From: an uncultured Eubacteriales bacterium
GTDB lineage: Bacteria; Bacillota; Clostridia; Oscillospirales; Oscillospiraceae
Assembly (NCBI GenBank): GCA_900317905.1
Contig: ONIN01000002.1
Coordinates: 124,001 to 188,000, forward strand
Length of the DNA: 64,000 bases
Direction of reading: 5' to 3'
The notes below the pieces were generated by a model. The model was not told the DNA's origin, did no database searches, and worked only from the letters and a program-made list of their open reading frames with translations. Made by a program: the position numbers and the translations under genes. Of this stretch, positions 7,610 through 17,327 are shown one piece after another. Within the stretch, counting starts at the first letter, position 1, and each line of letters begins with the position of its first letter.

Positions 7610-9028
7610 ATGGCATACATTGAACCAAGGAAAAACAAAAAGGGCGAAATCACCAGCTACCGGATCGTCGTCTCCGATGGCATGGATCTCGACGGAAAGC
7701 AAATCCGGCGCATCATGACATGGACGCCGACGCCCGGCATGAGTCAGCACCAGATCGAAAAGGAACTGAACGCCGCCGCAGTGAAATTTGAAGAGCAGAT
7801 CGAATACGGCTATCAGCTCGATTCCCAGCAGACATTGGCAGATTATATCGAGTATGTATTGGATCTGAAGGAACGTGCCGGCATTGCGCCGCGGACGCTG
7901 GATCGCTATCGTTCCCTGCGGACGAGGATTCTGAAAGCGCTGGGTCACATGAAGCCCAGCCAGATCCGACCGCAGCATTTGAACAGCTTTTATAAGGAAC
8001 TGGCGCAACCCGGCGTGCGAGATTCGCCGGATAAGGCCATCGCGAAAAAGAATCTGGAAGCAGAGATTCGCCGACAGTATCGCTCCAAGGCCTCGTTTTC
8101 TCAGACGGTTTCACTCAGCGCCTCCACAGTCAACCGGGCAATCCGGCGGGAACCAATCACGCTCGAAACCGCACAGAAGATCGCAAACGGTCTGCATCAG
8201 GATTGGAAGCGTCTGTTCTCCCCTGCCAAGGACTGCGAGCCGTTGTCTGACAAAACGATTCTCGAGTATCACGGCTTTCTCTCCACGGTATTCGCGCAGG
8301 CGGAAAAAGAATTGCTGATCCCCTATAATCCCGCTGCCAAAGCCACACCGCCGAAAGCAGAGGAGCCGGAACGCGACTACTTTGAACCAGAGGAGCTGGA
8401 GGCCATCCTGAAAGAGCTCGAGCATGTTCCTCTGAAGTGGAAGACCATTACCTATCTGCTGATTGACACCGGATGCCGCCGCGGCGAGATCATGGGCCTC
8501 AAATGGTCGAGCGTCGATCTGGATGAAGGAATCATCATAATCGAACGCGCGCTTTTGTATACGCCGTCCCGCGGCATCTACGAAGGGCCGACCAAGACCA
8601 GAAAGATCCGCGCCGTGCGCATTTCCAACGCGACGCTGGAGCTCCTGCGCAAGCACAAAGAGGCGCAGCAGCGACTAAAGGAAAAGAACGGCGACCGCTG
8701 GATCGAAACCGGATACGTCTTCACGGCGGACAACGGCAACCACATGACGCCGGACAGCATCACGCAGTGGCTCGCGAAATTCTCGGAGGCGCATAATCTC
8801 CCGCACATCCATCCACACGCCTTCCGTCACACCGCTGCTTCAACGATGATTGCCAGCGGCATCGATCTTGTCACGACAGCGCACGAGTTGGGGCATGCAA
8901 ACGCCACGACCACCGCCACGATTTACGCCCACAGCATCGCCGTCGCACAGGCCAAAGCCGCCCAGGCGCGATCCGGCGTGTTCGATCTCATCAAGTCCAA
9001 AGAAGCGCAGCCGGAGCAGATCGATTGA
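7610..9028 (+). CDS. int: Tyrosine integrase with HTH-like insert
   Basis: A 472-residue site-specific recombinase from ATG 7610 (AAAGGAG upstream). Order: AP2-like arm-binding N-terminus (1-40), SAM-like core-binding domain (about 72-245), catalytic domain (about 255-460). Catalytic residues visible are R290 in TGCRRGE, a Lys near 332, H403-x-x-R406 in HPHAFRH, H429 in ELGH and Y439 in IYAH. Residues about 163-204 (FSQTVSLSASTVNRAIRR, then ETAQKIANGL) look like an XRE-type helix-turn-helix inserted into the core-binding domain. It would integrate the element into the tRNA-fMet 3' end 830 bases away. Confidence 0.95.
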   Translation: MAYIEPRKNKKGEITSYRIVVSDGMDLDGKQIRRIMTWTPTPGMSQHQIEKELNAAAVKFEEQIEYGYQLDSQQTLADYIEYVLDLKERAGIAPRTLDRYRSLRTRILKALGHMKPSQIRPQHLNSFYKELAQPGVRDSPDKAIAKKNLEAEIRRQYRSKASFSQTVSLSASTVNRAIRREPITLETAQKIANGLHQDWKRLFSPAKDCEPLSDKTILEYHGFLSTVFAQAEKELLIPYNPAAKATPPKAEEPERDYFEPEELEAILKELEHVPLKWKTITYLLIDTGCRRGEIMGLKWSSVDLDEGIIIIERALLYTPSRGIYEGPTKTRKIRAVRISNATLELLRKHKEAQQRLKEKNGDRWIETGYVFTADNGNHMTPDSITQWLAKFSEAHNLPHIHPHAFRHTAASTMIASGIDLVTTAHELGHANATTTATIYAHSIAVAQAKAAQARSGVFDLIKSKEAQPEQID

Positions 9029-9040
9029 TCTGCTCCGGTT

Positions 9041-9256
9041 TCACGTTTCCGCTATATCTGTTTTCATCTGTATGATTTTAGCATCAGAGGTTTCCTCCGC
9101 ATAGGGAGTGGTTGATATGTAGATTTCCTCCGTCTGCAAAAGCGCATTCTGCAAATGCAAGGCATAAATCTTTGCAGCCGGAATCTGTGCAAGAGGATCG
9201 ATCACATCATCAATGGTCTTGCACAGCAGCGTATACATCCTTTTATAATCTGCCAT
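9041..9256 (-). CDS. Small conserved mobile-element protein, unknown function
   Basis: A 71-residue protein from ATG 9256, seven bases after GGGAGG. It begins MADYKRMYTLLCKTIDDVID and continues with LQNALLQTEEIYI. Short proteins with an N-terminal MADYK-x-MY and a TEEIYI helix are frequent on clostridial phages and integrative elements, but I know of no function. It is transcribed away from the XRE regulator through a strong promoter that overlaps repressor palindromes, so it is likely the main regulated target. Confidence 0.65.
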   Translation of the reverse strand: MADYKRMYTLLCKTIDDVIDPLAQIPAAKIYALHLQNALLQTEEIYISTTPYAEETSDAKIIQMKTDIAET

Positions 9257-9280
9257 ACCGCATCCTCCCTGCTTCAAATT

Positions 9281-9391
9281 ACCCGTTTTCGGGTATAAAC
9301 AGTTTAATCTGAATTATCTGCCTCTGTCAACCCGTATTCGGGTAATTCGGCACAGATCTCTTGCTATCATTTTCTTAACCCAAATACGGGT
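9281..9391. promoter_or_regulatory. Three ACCCG-N4-CGGGT operators
   Basis: Palindromes lie at 9281-9294 (ACCCGTTTTCGGGT), 9330-9343 (ACCCGTATTCGGGT) and 9378-9391 (ACCCAAATACGGGT), with starts 49 and 48 bases apart. The middle one touches the -35 box of the minus-strand promoter and the first covers its transcription start region. The third lies just before the XRE gene. They look like binding sites for the adjacent XRE protein. Confidence 0.8.
9301..9330 (-). promoter_or_regulatory. Minus-strand promoter for the 71-residue protein
   Basis: TTGACA (9330-9325) and TAAACT (9306-9301) are separated by 18 bases. The -35 box abuts operator 2 and the start region meets operator 1. Confidence 0.65.
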
Positions 9392-9407
9392 AGTGGGAGG
9401 TTGTGTC

Positions 9408-9659
9408 ATGGAGTATTCAGATTTATATGTTCAACGGATTCGGCAGCTCTGCAAAGAGCGCGGCATTGCGATCAATAAGCTCGCCACCATGAGCGGAATC
9501 AATCAGTCCACGATCGACAATATTGTTCGTGGTTTGACCAAAAATCCCCGTGCGATGACCCTGCACAAGATTGCGCTTGCCTTTGGCATGACACTATCCG
9601 AGTTTCTGGACTTTCCGGAGCTGAATGAGTATTCCTTTGACGAACAGATCGATGAATAA
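9408..9659 (+). CDS. XRE-family repressor
   Basis: An 83-residue protein consisting almost entirely of one Cro/CI-type helix-turn-helix: RIRQLCKERGIAINKLATMSG, then NQSTIDNIVRG, then MTLHKIALAFGMTLSEFLD. ATG 9408 follows GGGAGG at seven bases. An upstream in-frame start would lie inside operator 3 and is not used. Divergent orientation and the three palindromes upstream suggest that it represses itself and the minus-strand gene, perhaps controlling element excision or maintenance. Its stop codon lies in the repeat TAACACC. Confidence 0.88.
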   Translation: MEYSDLYVQRIRQLCKERGIAINKLATMSGINQSTIDNIVRGLTKNPRAMTLHKIALAFGMTLSEFLDFPELNEYSFDEQIDE

Positions 9660-9784
9660 CACCACATTAACACCACAATGCAGGTCTTAAAATGTCTGAA
9701 ATCCTGAATATTCATTCAAAATCAATGGATTCTCGTACCTCGCCTTCTCACTTTAGCCTATGAAACTAACACCAAATTAACACC
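9657..9784 (+). repeat. Paired TAACACC repeats, candidate integrase arm sites
   Basis: TAACACC occurs as a pair 11 bases apart at 9657-9674 and again at 9767-9784; the two 18-base blocks differ at one position (C/A). Spaced direct repeats beside the attachment end are typical of the arm-type sites bound by the N-terminal domain of tyrosine integrases. Apart from these repeats, 9660-9819 shows no gene. Confidence 0.55.
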
Positions 9785-9819
9785 GAGAATACATTTTCTG
9801 GAAATCCGCGGATAAAGTA

Positions 9820-9854
9820 AAATCCCTGAAATCGTTGAGATTTCAGGGATTTTT
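9820..9854. terminator. Bidirectional terminator next to tRNA-fMet
   Basis: AAATCCCTGAAAT and ATTTCAGGGATTT pair with a seven-base loop and have T runs on both sides. It ends the tRNA transcript on the minus strand and insulates it from the element. Confidence 0.8.
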
Positions 9855-9855
9855 G

Positions 9856-9931
<76 letters not shown>

Positions 9932-9962
9932 ATATAAATTGCTTTCTCTGGAAAGCTTATGT

Positions 9963-9991
9963 AGTATACCACACAAGCTTTCCAAAGTCAA
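9963..9991 (-). promoter_or_regulatory. tRNA-fMet promoter with flanking inverted repeat
   Basis: TTGACT (9991-9986), 17 bases, TATACT (9968-9963). A perfect 9-bp inverted repeat, GGAAAGCTT (9950-9958) and AAGCTTTCC (9975-9983), brackets the -10 box. Confidence 0.8.
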
Positions 9992-9994
9992 GCA

Positions 9995-10019
9995 AAATTT
10001 TCTGGAATGTATTTCCAGA
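9995..10019 (-). terminator. mscL terminator
   Basis: TCTGGAA/TTCCAGA with a five-base loop directly after the mscL stop, followed on the minus strand by AAATTTT. Short stem, moderate T run. Confidence 0.55.
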
Positions 10020-10421
10020 TTACTTCTTGGACTTCAGCTCCTCGAGGATCTGGCCAAGCAGTTCTTCCGTGGTCGGGCCTGCGGGCTCTTCCGGAGCTTC
10101 CTCTTCCGGCTTCACAGCCAGGTCGCGGGCCTTGTTGAAGGCCTTGACAACCAGGAAGATCACAAAGGAAATGATCAGGAAGTTGATGATCGCCTGGATG
10201 AAGTTGCCGATCATGAGCTGGGCGCTGCCGACGGTAATCGCGAGGGCGCTGAAATCAATGCCTCCGCAGATCATGCCAATGACGGGGCCGATGACGTCAG
10301 CAACCAGGGAGTTGACGATGGCACCGAAGGCGCCGCCGATGATCACGCCGACTGCCAGGTCCATGACGTTGCCCTTCATGATGAATTCTTTGAATTCCTG
10401 CACGAGAGACTTCTTTTCCAC
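10020..10421 (-). CDS. mscL: Large-conductance mechanosensitive channel
   Basis: A 133-residue MscL. The N-terminal helix is followed by [23 protein letters not shown] and TM1 (about residues 15-45), a periplasmic-type loop containing GIDF, TM2 (about 72-96, [19 protein letters not shown]) and a cytoplasmic helix ending [16 protein letters not shown]. The channel opens under membrane tension to release solutes in osmotic downshock. A Glu/Pro-rich stretch precedes the C-terminal helix. It is the last gene of the soj-spo0J-serS-mscL strand. Confidence 0.95.
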   Translation of the reverse strand: MEKKSLVQEFKEFIMKGNVMDLAVGVIIGGAFGAIVNSLVADVIGPVIGMICGGIDFSALAITVGSAQLMIGNFIQAIINFLIISFVIFLVVKAFNKARDLAVKPEEEAPEEPAGPTTEELLGQILEELKSKK

Positions 10422-10494
10422 GTTACTACACTCCTTCTTTATATATTTCCGGCATGGGGTTTTGCGCGCCGGATTTGTACGGGGTTATGGCAGA

Positions 10495-11802
10495 TTACTT
10501 CTGCTTCGGAATCAGCACTTCCTTGCCGCCCATGTAGGGACGCAGCACCTCGGGGATTCGGACGCTGCCGTCGGGCTGGAGGTTGTTCTCCAGGAAGGCG
10601 ATGAGCATGCGCGGCGGGGCCACACAGGTATTGTTCAGGGTGTGGGCCAGGTAGTTCTTGCCGTCCTCGCCCTTGATGCGGATGCGCAGGCGGCGGGCCT
10701 GGGCGTCACCCAGGTTGGAGCAGGAGCAGACCTCGAAATACTTCTGCTGGCGCGGGCTCCAGGCCTCGATATCGCAGCTCTTGACCTTCAGATCCGCCAG
10801 ATCGCCGGAGCAGCATTCCAGCTGGCGCACCGGGATATCCAGGCTGCGGAACAGCTCCACGGAATTCTGCCACAGCTTTTCATACCAGTACATGCTGTCC
10901 TCGGGCTTGCAGACGACCACCATCTCCTGCTTTTCGAACTGGTGGATGCGGTAAACGCCGCGCTCCTCGATGCCGTGGGCGCCCTTCTCCTTGCGGAAGC
11001 AGGGGCTGTAGCTGGTCATGGTCTGGGGCAGCGCGCTCTCCGGCAGGATCTGGTCGATGTAGCGGCCGATCATCGAGTGCTCGGAGGTGCCGATCAGGTA
11101 GAGATCCTCGCCTTCGATCTTATACATCATGGCGTCCATTTCCGGGAAGGACATGACGCCCTCCACCACGGCGCCGTGGATCAGAAACGGCGGGATCACA
11201 TAGGTAAAGCCCTTGCCGATCATGAAATCACGGGCATAGGCCAGCACCGCCTCGTGGAGACGGGCGATGTCGCCCATAAGATAATAGAATCCGTTGCCGG
11301 ATACCCGACGGGCAGCGTCGAGATCGATGCCGTCGAAGGACTCCATGATCTCCGTATGATAGGGAATATCAAACTCCGGAACCTTTGCCTCGCCGAAGCG
11401 CTGCACTTCCACATTGCAGCTGTCGTCGGGGCCGATGGGCACGGAGGGATCGATGATCTGCGGGATCCGCATCATGATGTCGCGGATCTTGGTCTGATAC
11501 TCCTCTTCCAGCTTCTCCAGCTCTGCCAGACGCTCTGCCTGGGCGTTGACCTGCGCTTTGATGGCCTCGACCTCCTCCAGCTTGGAGGGGTCTTTCTTGG
11601 CCTGGCCCATGAGTTTGCCGATCTCCTTGGACAGGCTGTTGCGCTTTGCGCGGAGGTCAGAAGCCTCGCTGATGGCAGCGCGGCTGGCCTTATCCAGCTC
11701 CAGCACCTCGTCCACCAGAGGCAGCTTGGCCTCCTGGAATTTTTTCTTCATGTTCTCCCGAACCAGGTCGGGGTTCTCTCGGATGAGTCGAATGTCGATC
11801 AT
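10495..11802 (-). CDS. serS: Serine--tRNA ligase
   Basis: A 435-residue class II synthetase. The N-terminal coiled-coil arm (about residues 1-110, MIDIRLIRENPDLV onward) grips the tRNA long variable arm. Motif 2 is FRKEKGAHGIEERGVYRIHQF and motif 3 is the APPRMLIAFLENN region. It charges tRNA-Ser with serine. The start overlaps the spo0J stop (ATGA), so translation is coupled. Length is normal for the family. Confidence 0.97.
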   Translation of the reverse strand: MIDIRLIRENPDLVRENMKKKFQEAKLPLVDEVLELDKASRAAISEASDLRAKRNSLSKEIGKLMGQAKKDPSKLEEVEAIKAQVNAQAERLAELEKLEEEYQTKIRDIMMRIPQIIDPSVPIGPDDSCNVEVQRFGEAKVPEFDIPYHTEIMESFDGIDLDAARRVSGNGFYYLMGDIARLHEAVLAYARDFMIGKGFTYVIPPFLIHGAVVEGVMSFPEMDAMMYKIEGEDLYLIGTSEHSMIGRYIDQILPESALPQTMTSYSPCFRKEKGAHGIEERGVYRIHQFEKQEMVVVCKPEDSMYWYEKLWQNSVELFRSLDIPVRQLECCSGDLADLKVKSCDIEAWSPRQQKYFEVCSCSNLGDAQARRLRIRIKGEDGKNYLAHTLNNTCVAPPRMLIAFLENNLQPDGSVRIPEVLRPYMGGKEVLIPKQK

Positions 11803-12719
11803 TTATCTCTCTCCCCTGTATTCTTCTTTTGACGCTTCGGCAGCTGCTGCAGCGCCTCCAGCAGCGCCTCGCGGTCGTCCGCGTCATAGTATTCCAATTC
11901 GATTTTGCCGGTTTTCCGGCCCTGAGTCATGCGCACCTTCCGGCCCAATGCCTGTTCCAGAGATCTGGCGCACTCCCCTAAGTAGTCTACCCCGCTGGAT
12001 TTGCGCTGCACCCCGGCGTCCAGTTGTGGTTCTTTCAACAGATTGTCTACCAGCGCCTCTGCCCTTCTGACGGAAAGATTCTTTTCCAGAATCGTCCGAG
12101 CGGTCTTCAGCTGCATATCCGGGTCAGACAGCGGCAGCAGCGTTCTGGCGTGGCCGGCGGACAATTCGCCGTTCTCCACCAGCTTTCGCACCGGTTCTGA
12201 CAATGCCAGCAGCCGGATCGCGTTGGCAATGGCCGGGCGAGAGCGTCCCACAGAGCTGGCCACGGCCTCCTGGGTCATGCCGTAGGTCTGCTGCAGCATT
12301 TCGTAGCCCTGTGCCTCTTCAATGGGGTTCAGATCCTCGCGCTGCAGGTTTTCGACCAGCGCCATCTCCATGGCCTTCTGCTCGTCCACCGTCAGCACGT
12401 GCACCGGAACGGTCTTCAATCCGGCCAGTCTCGCAGCTCTCCAGCGGCGTTCACCGGCGATGATCTGGTAGTAGCCGTTTTCCTCAGGCCGGACGGTGAT
12501 GGGCTGGATCAAGCCGTGCTGCCGAATGGATTCTGCCAGCTCTTCCAATGCGTCCTCGTCGAAGCGGCGGCGGGGCTGGTCTTCCCTGGGCTCGATTTTC
12601 ACCACCGGGAGCTCGAACACGGCCTCTTCGGTTTCCTCTTCCAGAGAGAGATCCTCCCCGAAAAGCGCGTCCAGGCCGGTGCCCAGGCGTTTCTTTTTCT
12701 CTTTGCTCATTTCACTCAC
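11799..12719 (-). CDS. spo0J: Chromosome partition protein ParB/Spo0J
   Basis: A 306-residue ParB. GERRWRAARLAGLKTVPVHV is the CTP/nuclease-like box, followed by ENLQREDLNPIEEAQGY, and SSVGRSRPAIANAIRLLAL is the parS-reading helix-turn-helix. The C-terminal dimer domain follows. It loads as a CTP-dependent clamp at parS and supports origin segregation and SMC loading. Two parS sites lie upstream of soj at 13586-13627. Its start overlaps the soj end by eight bases. Confidence 0.96.
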   Translation of the reverse strand: MSEMSKEKKKRLGTGLDALFGEDLSLEEETEEAVFELPVVKIEPREDQPRRRFDEDALEELAESIRQHGLIQPITVRPEENGYYQIIAGERRWRAARLAGLKTVPVHVLTVDEQKAMEMALVENLQREDLNPIEEAQGYEMLQQTYGMTQEAVASSVGRSRPAIANAIRLLALSEPVRKLVENGELSAGHARTLLPLSDPDMQLKTARTILEKNLSVRRAEALVDNLLKEPQLDAGVQRKSSGVDYLGECARSLEQALGRKVRMTQGRKTGKIELEYYDADDREALLEALQQLPKRQKKNTGERDK

Positions 12720-13503
12720 CTGCGGCCTCCTTCGCCTTTTTGGCCGCTTTGTTTTCCCGCTTGATCAGCTCATCCGCCAGATGTAAGTAGGCGCGGGCGC
12801 CCTTGGATTCCCGGTCGTAGGCGATAGCCGGTTTCCGGTGGCTGGGCGCCTCGGAGAGACGGACGTTCCGCGGGATCATGGTTTTATATACCTTTTTGCC
12901 GAAAAATCTGCGAACCTCTGTGACGACCTGATCGGAGAGCTTGGTTCTTCCGTCGTACATGGTCATGACGATGCCCTGGACGCTGAGCTCCGGATTCGGC
13001 CCCTTGTTGCACATCTTGATGGTGCGCATCAGGTCGGCAATGCCCTCCAGCGCGTAATACTCGCACTGCACCGGCACCAGTACGCTGTTGGCCGCGGTCA
13101 GCGCATTGATGGTCAGCAGCTCCAGTGACGGCGGGCAGTCGATCAGGACGAAATCATAATCCTCCTGCAACTCCGCCAGTGCGTTTTTCATGACATATTC
13201 GCGCCTCGGAACCTGCACCAGCTCCACGGAGCAGCCGGAGAGGTTCACGTTGGCCGGGAGCACGTCGCCCCACTTGGTATGCCGGACGCAGTCCTTTGCG
13301 GAGGCGCCCTCGATCATCATGTCATAGCAGTTGGGCCGGGTCTGCTTCTCCACGCCCATGCCGGAGGTGCTGTTCCCCTGGGGATCGCAGTCTACCAGCA
13401 ACACTCGACGGCCCCGCTTTTTCAGCGCACAGGTCAGATTCACACAGGTGGTCGTCTTGCCGACGCCGCCTTTTTGGTTCGCAACAGCGATTGTAATTGC
13501 CAT
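12712..13503 (-). CDS. soj: Chromosome partition ATPase ParA/Soj
   Basis: A 263-residue Walker-type partition ATPase. The deviant Walker A is KGGVGKTTT at residues 11-19, with VLLVDCDPQGNSTSG and VLIDCPPSLELL following. The start chosen is ATG 13503 with AGGAG seven bases upstream; a longer frame to 13632 would run through both parS sites and lacks a ribosome binding site. It works with Spo0J in origin segregation and, in Bacillus, regulates DnaA. Confidence 0.96.
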   Translation of the reverse strand: MAITIAVANQKGGVGKTTTCVNLTCALKKRGRRVLLVDCDPQGNSTSGMGVEKQTRPNCYDMMIEGASAKDCVRHTKWGDVLPANVNLSGCSVELVQVPRREYVMKNALAELQEDYDFVLIDCPPSLELLTINALTAANSVLVPVQCEYYALEGIADLMRTIKMCNKGPNPELSVQGIVMTMYDGRTKLSDQVVTEVRRFFGKKVYKTMIPRNVRLSEAPSHRKPAIAYDRESKGARAYLHLADELIKRENKAAKKAKEAAGE

Positions 13504-13585
13504 TGCTTTTCTCCTATTTTTCTGTTTTTGGTTATCATAACACCATAATGTCATTTTTTCAAGTGCTCTGTTCCAGTTTCTTTCC

Positions 13586-13601
13586 TGTTTCACGTGAAAC
13601 A
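13586..13601. promoter_or_regulatory. parS site 1
   Basis: TGTTTCACGTGAAACA, a perfect 16-bp match to the canonical bacterial parS, located between soj and gpr. Confidence 0.97.
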
Positions 13602-13611
13602 TTGGTGGGAG

Positions 13612-13627
13612 TGTTTCACGTGAAACA
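13612..13627. promoter_or_regulatory. parS site 2
   Basis: A second perfect TGTTTCACGTGAAACA, 26 bases from the first and two bases outside the gpr stop codon. Confidence 0.97.
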
Positions 13628-13628
13628 C

Positions 13629-14453
13629 TCAACTGAGCAGCAAATCAAAATCCGAAATAGAAAGCGATGGGTGCAGAGCAAGATTGATCGAATAACCAAT
13701 CAGCTTGGAAAAATCAGAAACCACCGAATCGATGTTTCTGGGCGTCACGAAGAGCCCGGGTTCCGAACCGTGGAAATCCATGACCGTGGGAACACCCACC
13801 GCAAGAACAGGGATGCCGAGAGATTCCTGAGAAAGCGCCTCACGATCATTCCCAACGCCTGAACCGGGGGTAATGCCCGTATCCGTCAACTGGATGGTAC
13901 GACAAAGACGCTCCGCTTCTGCGCAGGCCAAGGCGTCCACTACGATCACAAGATCCGGCCGCAGATCCCGAACCAATGCCTTGACAATGGATGCAGATTC
14001 GATCCCTGTGTCCCCGAGGACACCCGCAGCGATGCTGCAGACCGGACGAAGCTCGGGGAAAGATCCGGGGAACTGCTTATGCAGATGTCGGGTGGCCAAA
14101 ACCGACTCCATGGCCTTGGGGCCGACGGCATCCGGGGTAATGGCGCGGTTGCCAAGACCGATCACAAGGGCGGATGCATCCTCGGAAAGGGGAAGCAAGG
14201 ACTGCAGAACCTTCGCGATCAGCTCTGAAGCAGCAGCGAAAGCTGCATCCTCCCGGCGCAGCACCGGATCCAACGTGATGGTATGGTAATTGCCGATTGG
14301 TTTACATAACTCTTTTGAGGCTGTACTATTTAATATAGAAACGGTGGAGACACGAAAGCCACCCTCCGTCCGTTCTTCGGTGCGGACACCGTTGATGGAC
14401 GGGGCGCGGGTCTGGGCTTCCACGGCCAAATCTGTTCGCGGAAACGGAATCAT
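13629..14453 (-). CDS. gpr: Germination protease GPR
   Basis: A 274-residue aspartic-type protease (family A25) that degrades small acid-soluble spore proteins on germination. The N-terminus carries TDLAVEA, the processing region of the zymogen. Other conserved blocks are LVIGLGNRAITPDAVGPKA and VCSIAAGVLGDTGIES. Start ATG 14453 follows GGAAGGAG; an upstream extension lacks support. It is shorter than the Bacillus enzyme. It shows that the host forms endospores or descends from spore formers. No clear forespore-type promoter could be assigned. Confidence 0.93.
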   Translation of the reverse strand: MIPFPRTDLAVEAQTRAPSINGVRTEERTEGGFRVSTVSILNSTASKELCKPIGNYHTITLDPVLRREDAAFAAASELIAKVLQSLLPLSEDASALVIGLGNRAITPDAVGPKAMESVLATRHLHKQFPGSFPELRPVCSIAAGVLGDTGIESASIVKALVRDLRPDLVIVVDALACAEAERLCRTIQLTDTGITPGSGVGNDREALSQESLGIPVLAVGVPTVMDFHGSEPGLFVTPRNIDSVVSDFSKLIGYSINLALHPSLSISDFDLLLS

Positions 14454-14549
14454 AGCGCATTCTCCTTCCCTGAAACCACAAGATACAGTGGTACACATAA
14501 CATTTTTCCACAACTCGAAAGATTTATACCGAAGAAATGAAAAAAAAGC

Positions 14550-14578
14550 TTGCATTTTCAGTTGGTTGATGATATTAT
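14550..14578 (+). promoter_or_regulatory. rpsT promoter
   Basis: TTGCAT (14550-14555), 17 bases, TATTAT (14573-14578), about 20 bases before the ribosome binding site GAGGAGGTG. Confidence 0.7.
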
Positions 14579-14617
14579 CTACAAATGCAGAATACGATGA
14601 GGAGGTGTCTACGAAAC

Positions 14618-14881
14618 ATGCCGAACATCAAATCCGTGATGAAGAACGACATCAAGTCCAAGGCGCTGAACGCCAAGAACAAGGCTGAGAAGTCCGCGAT
14701 GAAGACCGTTCTGAAGAAGTTCGACGCAGCTGTTGTCTCCGGTGATAAGGAGGCTGCCAACGCCGCGTTCCAGGCTGCCGTCAAGTCCGTTGACAGTGCC
14801 GCCGGCAAGGGTCTGATCCACAAGAATAAGGCCGCGCACCAGAAGTCCGCTATGGCAAAGAAGCTGAACGCGCTGGGCTGA
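14618..14881 (+). CDS. rpsT: 30S ribosomal protein S20
   Basis: An 87-residue, lysine-rich S20. MPNIKSVMKNDIKS, then NKAEKSAMKTVLKKF and GLIHKNKAAHQKSAMAKKL follow the family closely. It binds 16S rRNA early in small-subunit assembly. Start ATG 14618 follows AGGAGGTG. It is monocistronic, with its own promoter and a weak hairpin after the stop. Confidence 0.97.
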   Translation: MPNIKSVMKNDIKSKALNAKNKAEKSAMKTVLKKFDAAVVSGDKEAANAAFQAAVKSVDSAAGKGLIHKNKAAHQKSAMAKKLNALG

Positions 14882-14897
14882 TTCATGCAAAATAACG

Positions 14898-14929
14898 GGC
14901 ATGGCTTTGCGCCATGCTCTTTGCATTTT
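14898..14929 (+). terminator. Probable rpsT terminator
   Basis: GCATGGC/GCCATGC with a short loop, followed by a broken T-rich stretch (CTCTTTGCATTTTA). Confidence 0.5.
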
Positions 14930-14965
14930 ATGGAGTAATTATCTTTTATGGTTAGAGGGACGCCC

Positions 14966-15856
14966 ATGAAAAAGAAACTGATGCTGATCATCAACCCACA
15001 GGCGGGGCGCTGCGGCTATAAGCACGACTTTGCGGAAGTCATGCAGACCCTATCCAACGGTGGCTACCGCACCACGGTGTTTTTCACCGAAGCGAGAGGG
15101 GACGCCACGGCCTTCGCGGCGCTGTACGCCAAGGATTTCGACGTGATCGCCTGCATCGGCGGCGACGGCACCCTCAGCGAAGTGGTGGCGGGGCTCATGC
15201 AGGTGCAGGATCCGCCTCCGCTGGGCTATATCCCCATGGGCTCCACCAACGACGTGGCCAATACCCTCCTGCTGCCGAAAAACGCAGTGGACTGCGCAAG
15301 ACGGATCGTGGAGGGAACGCCCCACGCCTTTGACGTGGGCGGCTTTCAGGAGAAAGACTACTTCACCTACGTGGCGGCCTTCGGCGCCTTCACCGAGGTG
15401 AGCTACGAAACGCCCCAGAACGAGAAGCAGGCCCTGGGCCACGCGGCCTATTTCCTCCAGGCGGCGGCCTATCTGCCGAGACTGGAGGCCTACAACGCCA
15501 AGGTGGAGTATGAAGGCGGCGTCATAGAGGGAAGATTCCTCTATGGCAGCGCTTCCAACTCCGTAAACGTGGCAGGCGGCGTGCTGAAGCTGGATCGCCA
15601 ATTGGTGGGTCTGTCCGACGGCATGTTCGAAGTGATGCTGGTGCCGGTGCCGAAGAGCGCGGGGCATTTCTCCCGACTGCTGCACCGCATCGTCTCCAGA
15701 GATTACGACAACGATCAGGTGATCATGTTCCAGGCCAAGGAACTGACGGTCACCTTTGAAAAGCCGGTGGCCTGGACCCGGGACGGCGAGGACGGCGGCG
15801 CCCATCAGGTGGTCCATCTGGTCAATCATCCGTCCCCCATTTCCATCATTGTTTAA
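14966..15856 (+). CDS. Diacylglycerol kinase-family lipid kinase
   Basis: A 296-residue protein of the DagK/YegS fold. The N-terminus reads [13 protein letters not shown]; the nucleotide loop is [27 protein letters not shown] follows. Members phosphorylate diacylglycerol or related lipids at the membrane; the exact substrate cannot be read from sequence. ATG 14966 follows AGAGGG; a slightly longer start at 14948 is possible. It is followed closely by asnS. Confidence 0.88.
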   Translation: MKKKLMLIINPQAGRCGYKHDFAEVMQTLSNGGYRTTVFFTEARGDATAFAALYAKDFDVIACIGGDGTLSEVVAGLMQVQDPPPLGYIPMGSTNDVANTLLLPKNAVDCARRIVEGTPHAFDVGGFQEKDYFTYVAAFGAFTEVSYETPQNEKQALGHAAYFLQAAAYLPRLEAYNAKVEYEGGVIEGRFLYGSASNSVNVAGGVLKLDRQLVGLSDGMFEVMLVPVPKSAGHFSRLLHRIVSRDYDNDQVIMFQAKELTVTFEKPVAWTRDGEDGGAHQVVHLVNHPSPISIIV

Positions 15857-15872
15857 GTTAGAAGGTGTCCAC

Positions 15873-17267
<1,395 letters not shown>

Positions 17268-17283
17268 TCCATAAGCAATAAAA

Positions 17284-17319
17284 ATACGCGCTGCAGTTTT
17301 TCTGCAGCGCGTATTTTTT
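17284..17319. terminator. Terminator between asnS and foldase gene
   Basis: CGCGCTGCAG/CTGCAGCGCG stem with T5 loop and T6 tail on the plus strand; an A run on the other side makes it usable in both directions. The same stem recurs at 58146-58169. Confidence 0.9.
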
Positions 17320-17327
17320 GTTTTTTC

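Noticed and set aside
13504-13632. N-terminal extension of soj
   Set aside because: It would translate both parS sites and lacks a ribosome binding site, whereas ATG 13503 has AGGAG at the right distance.
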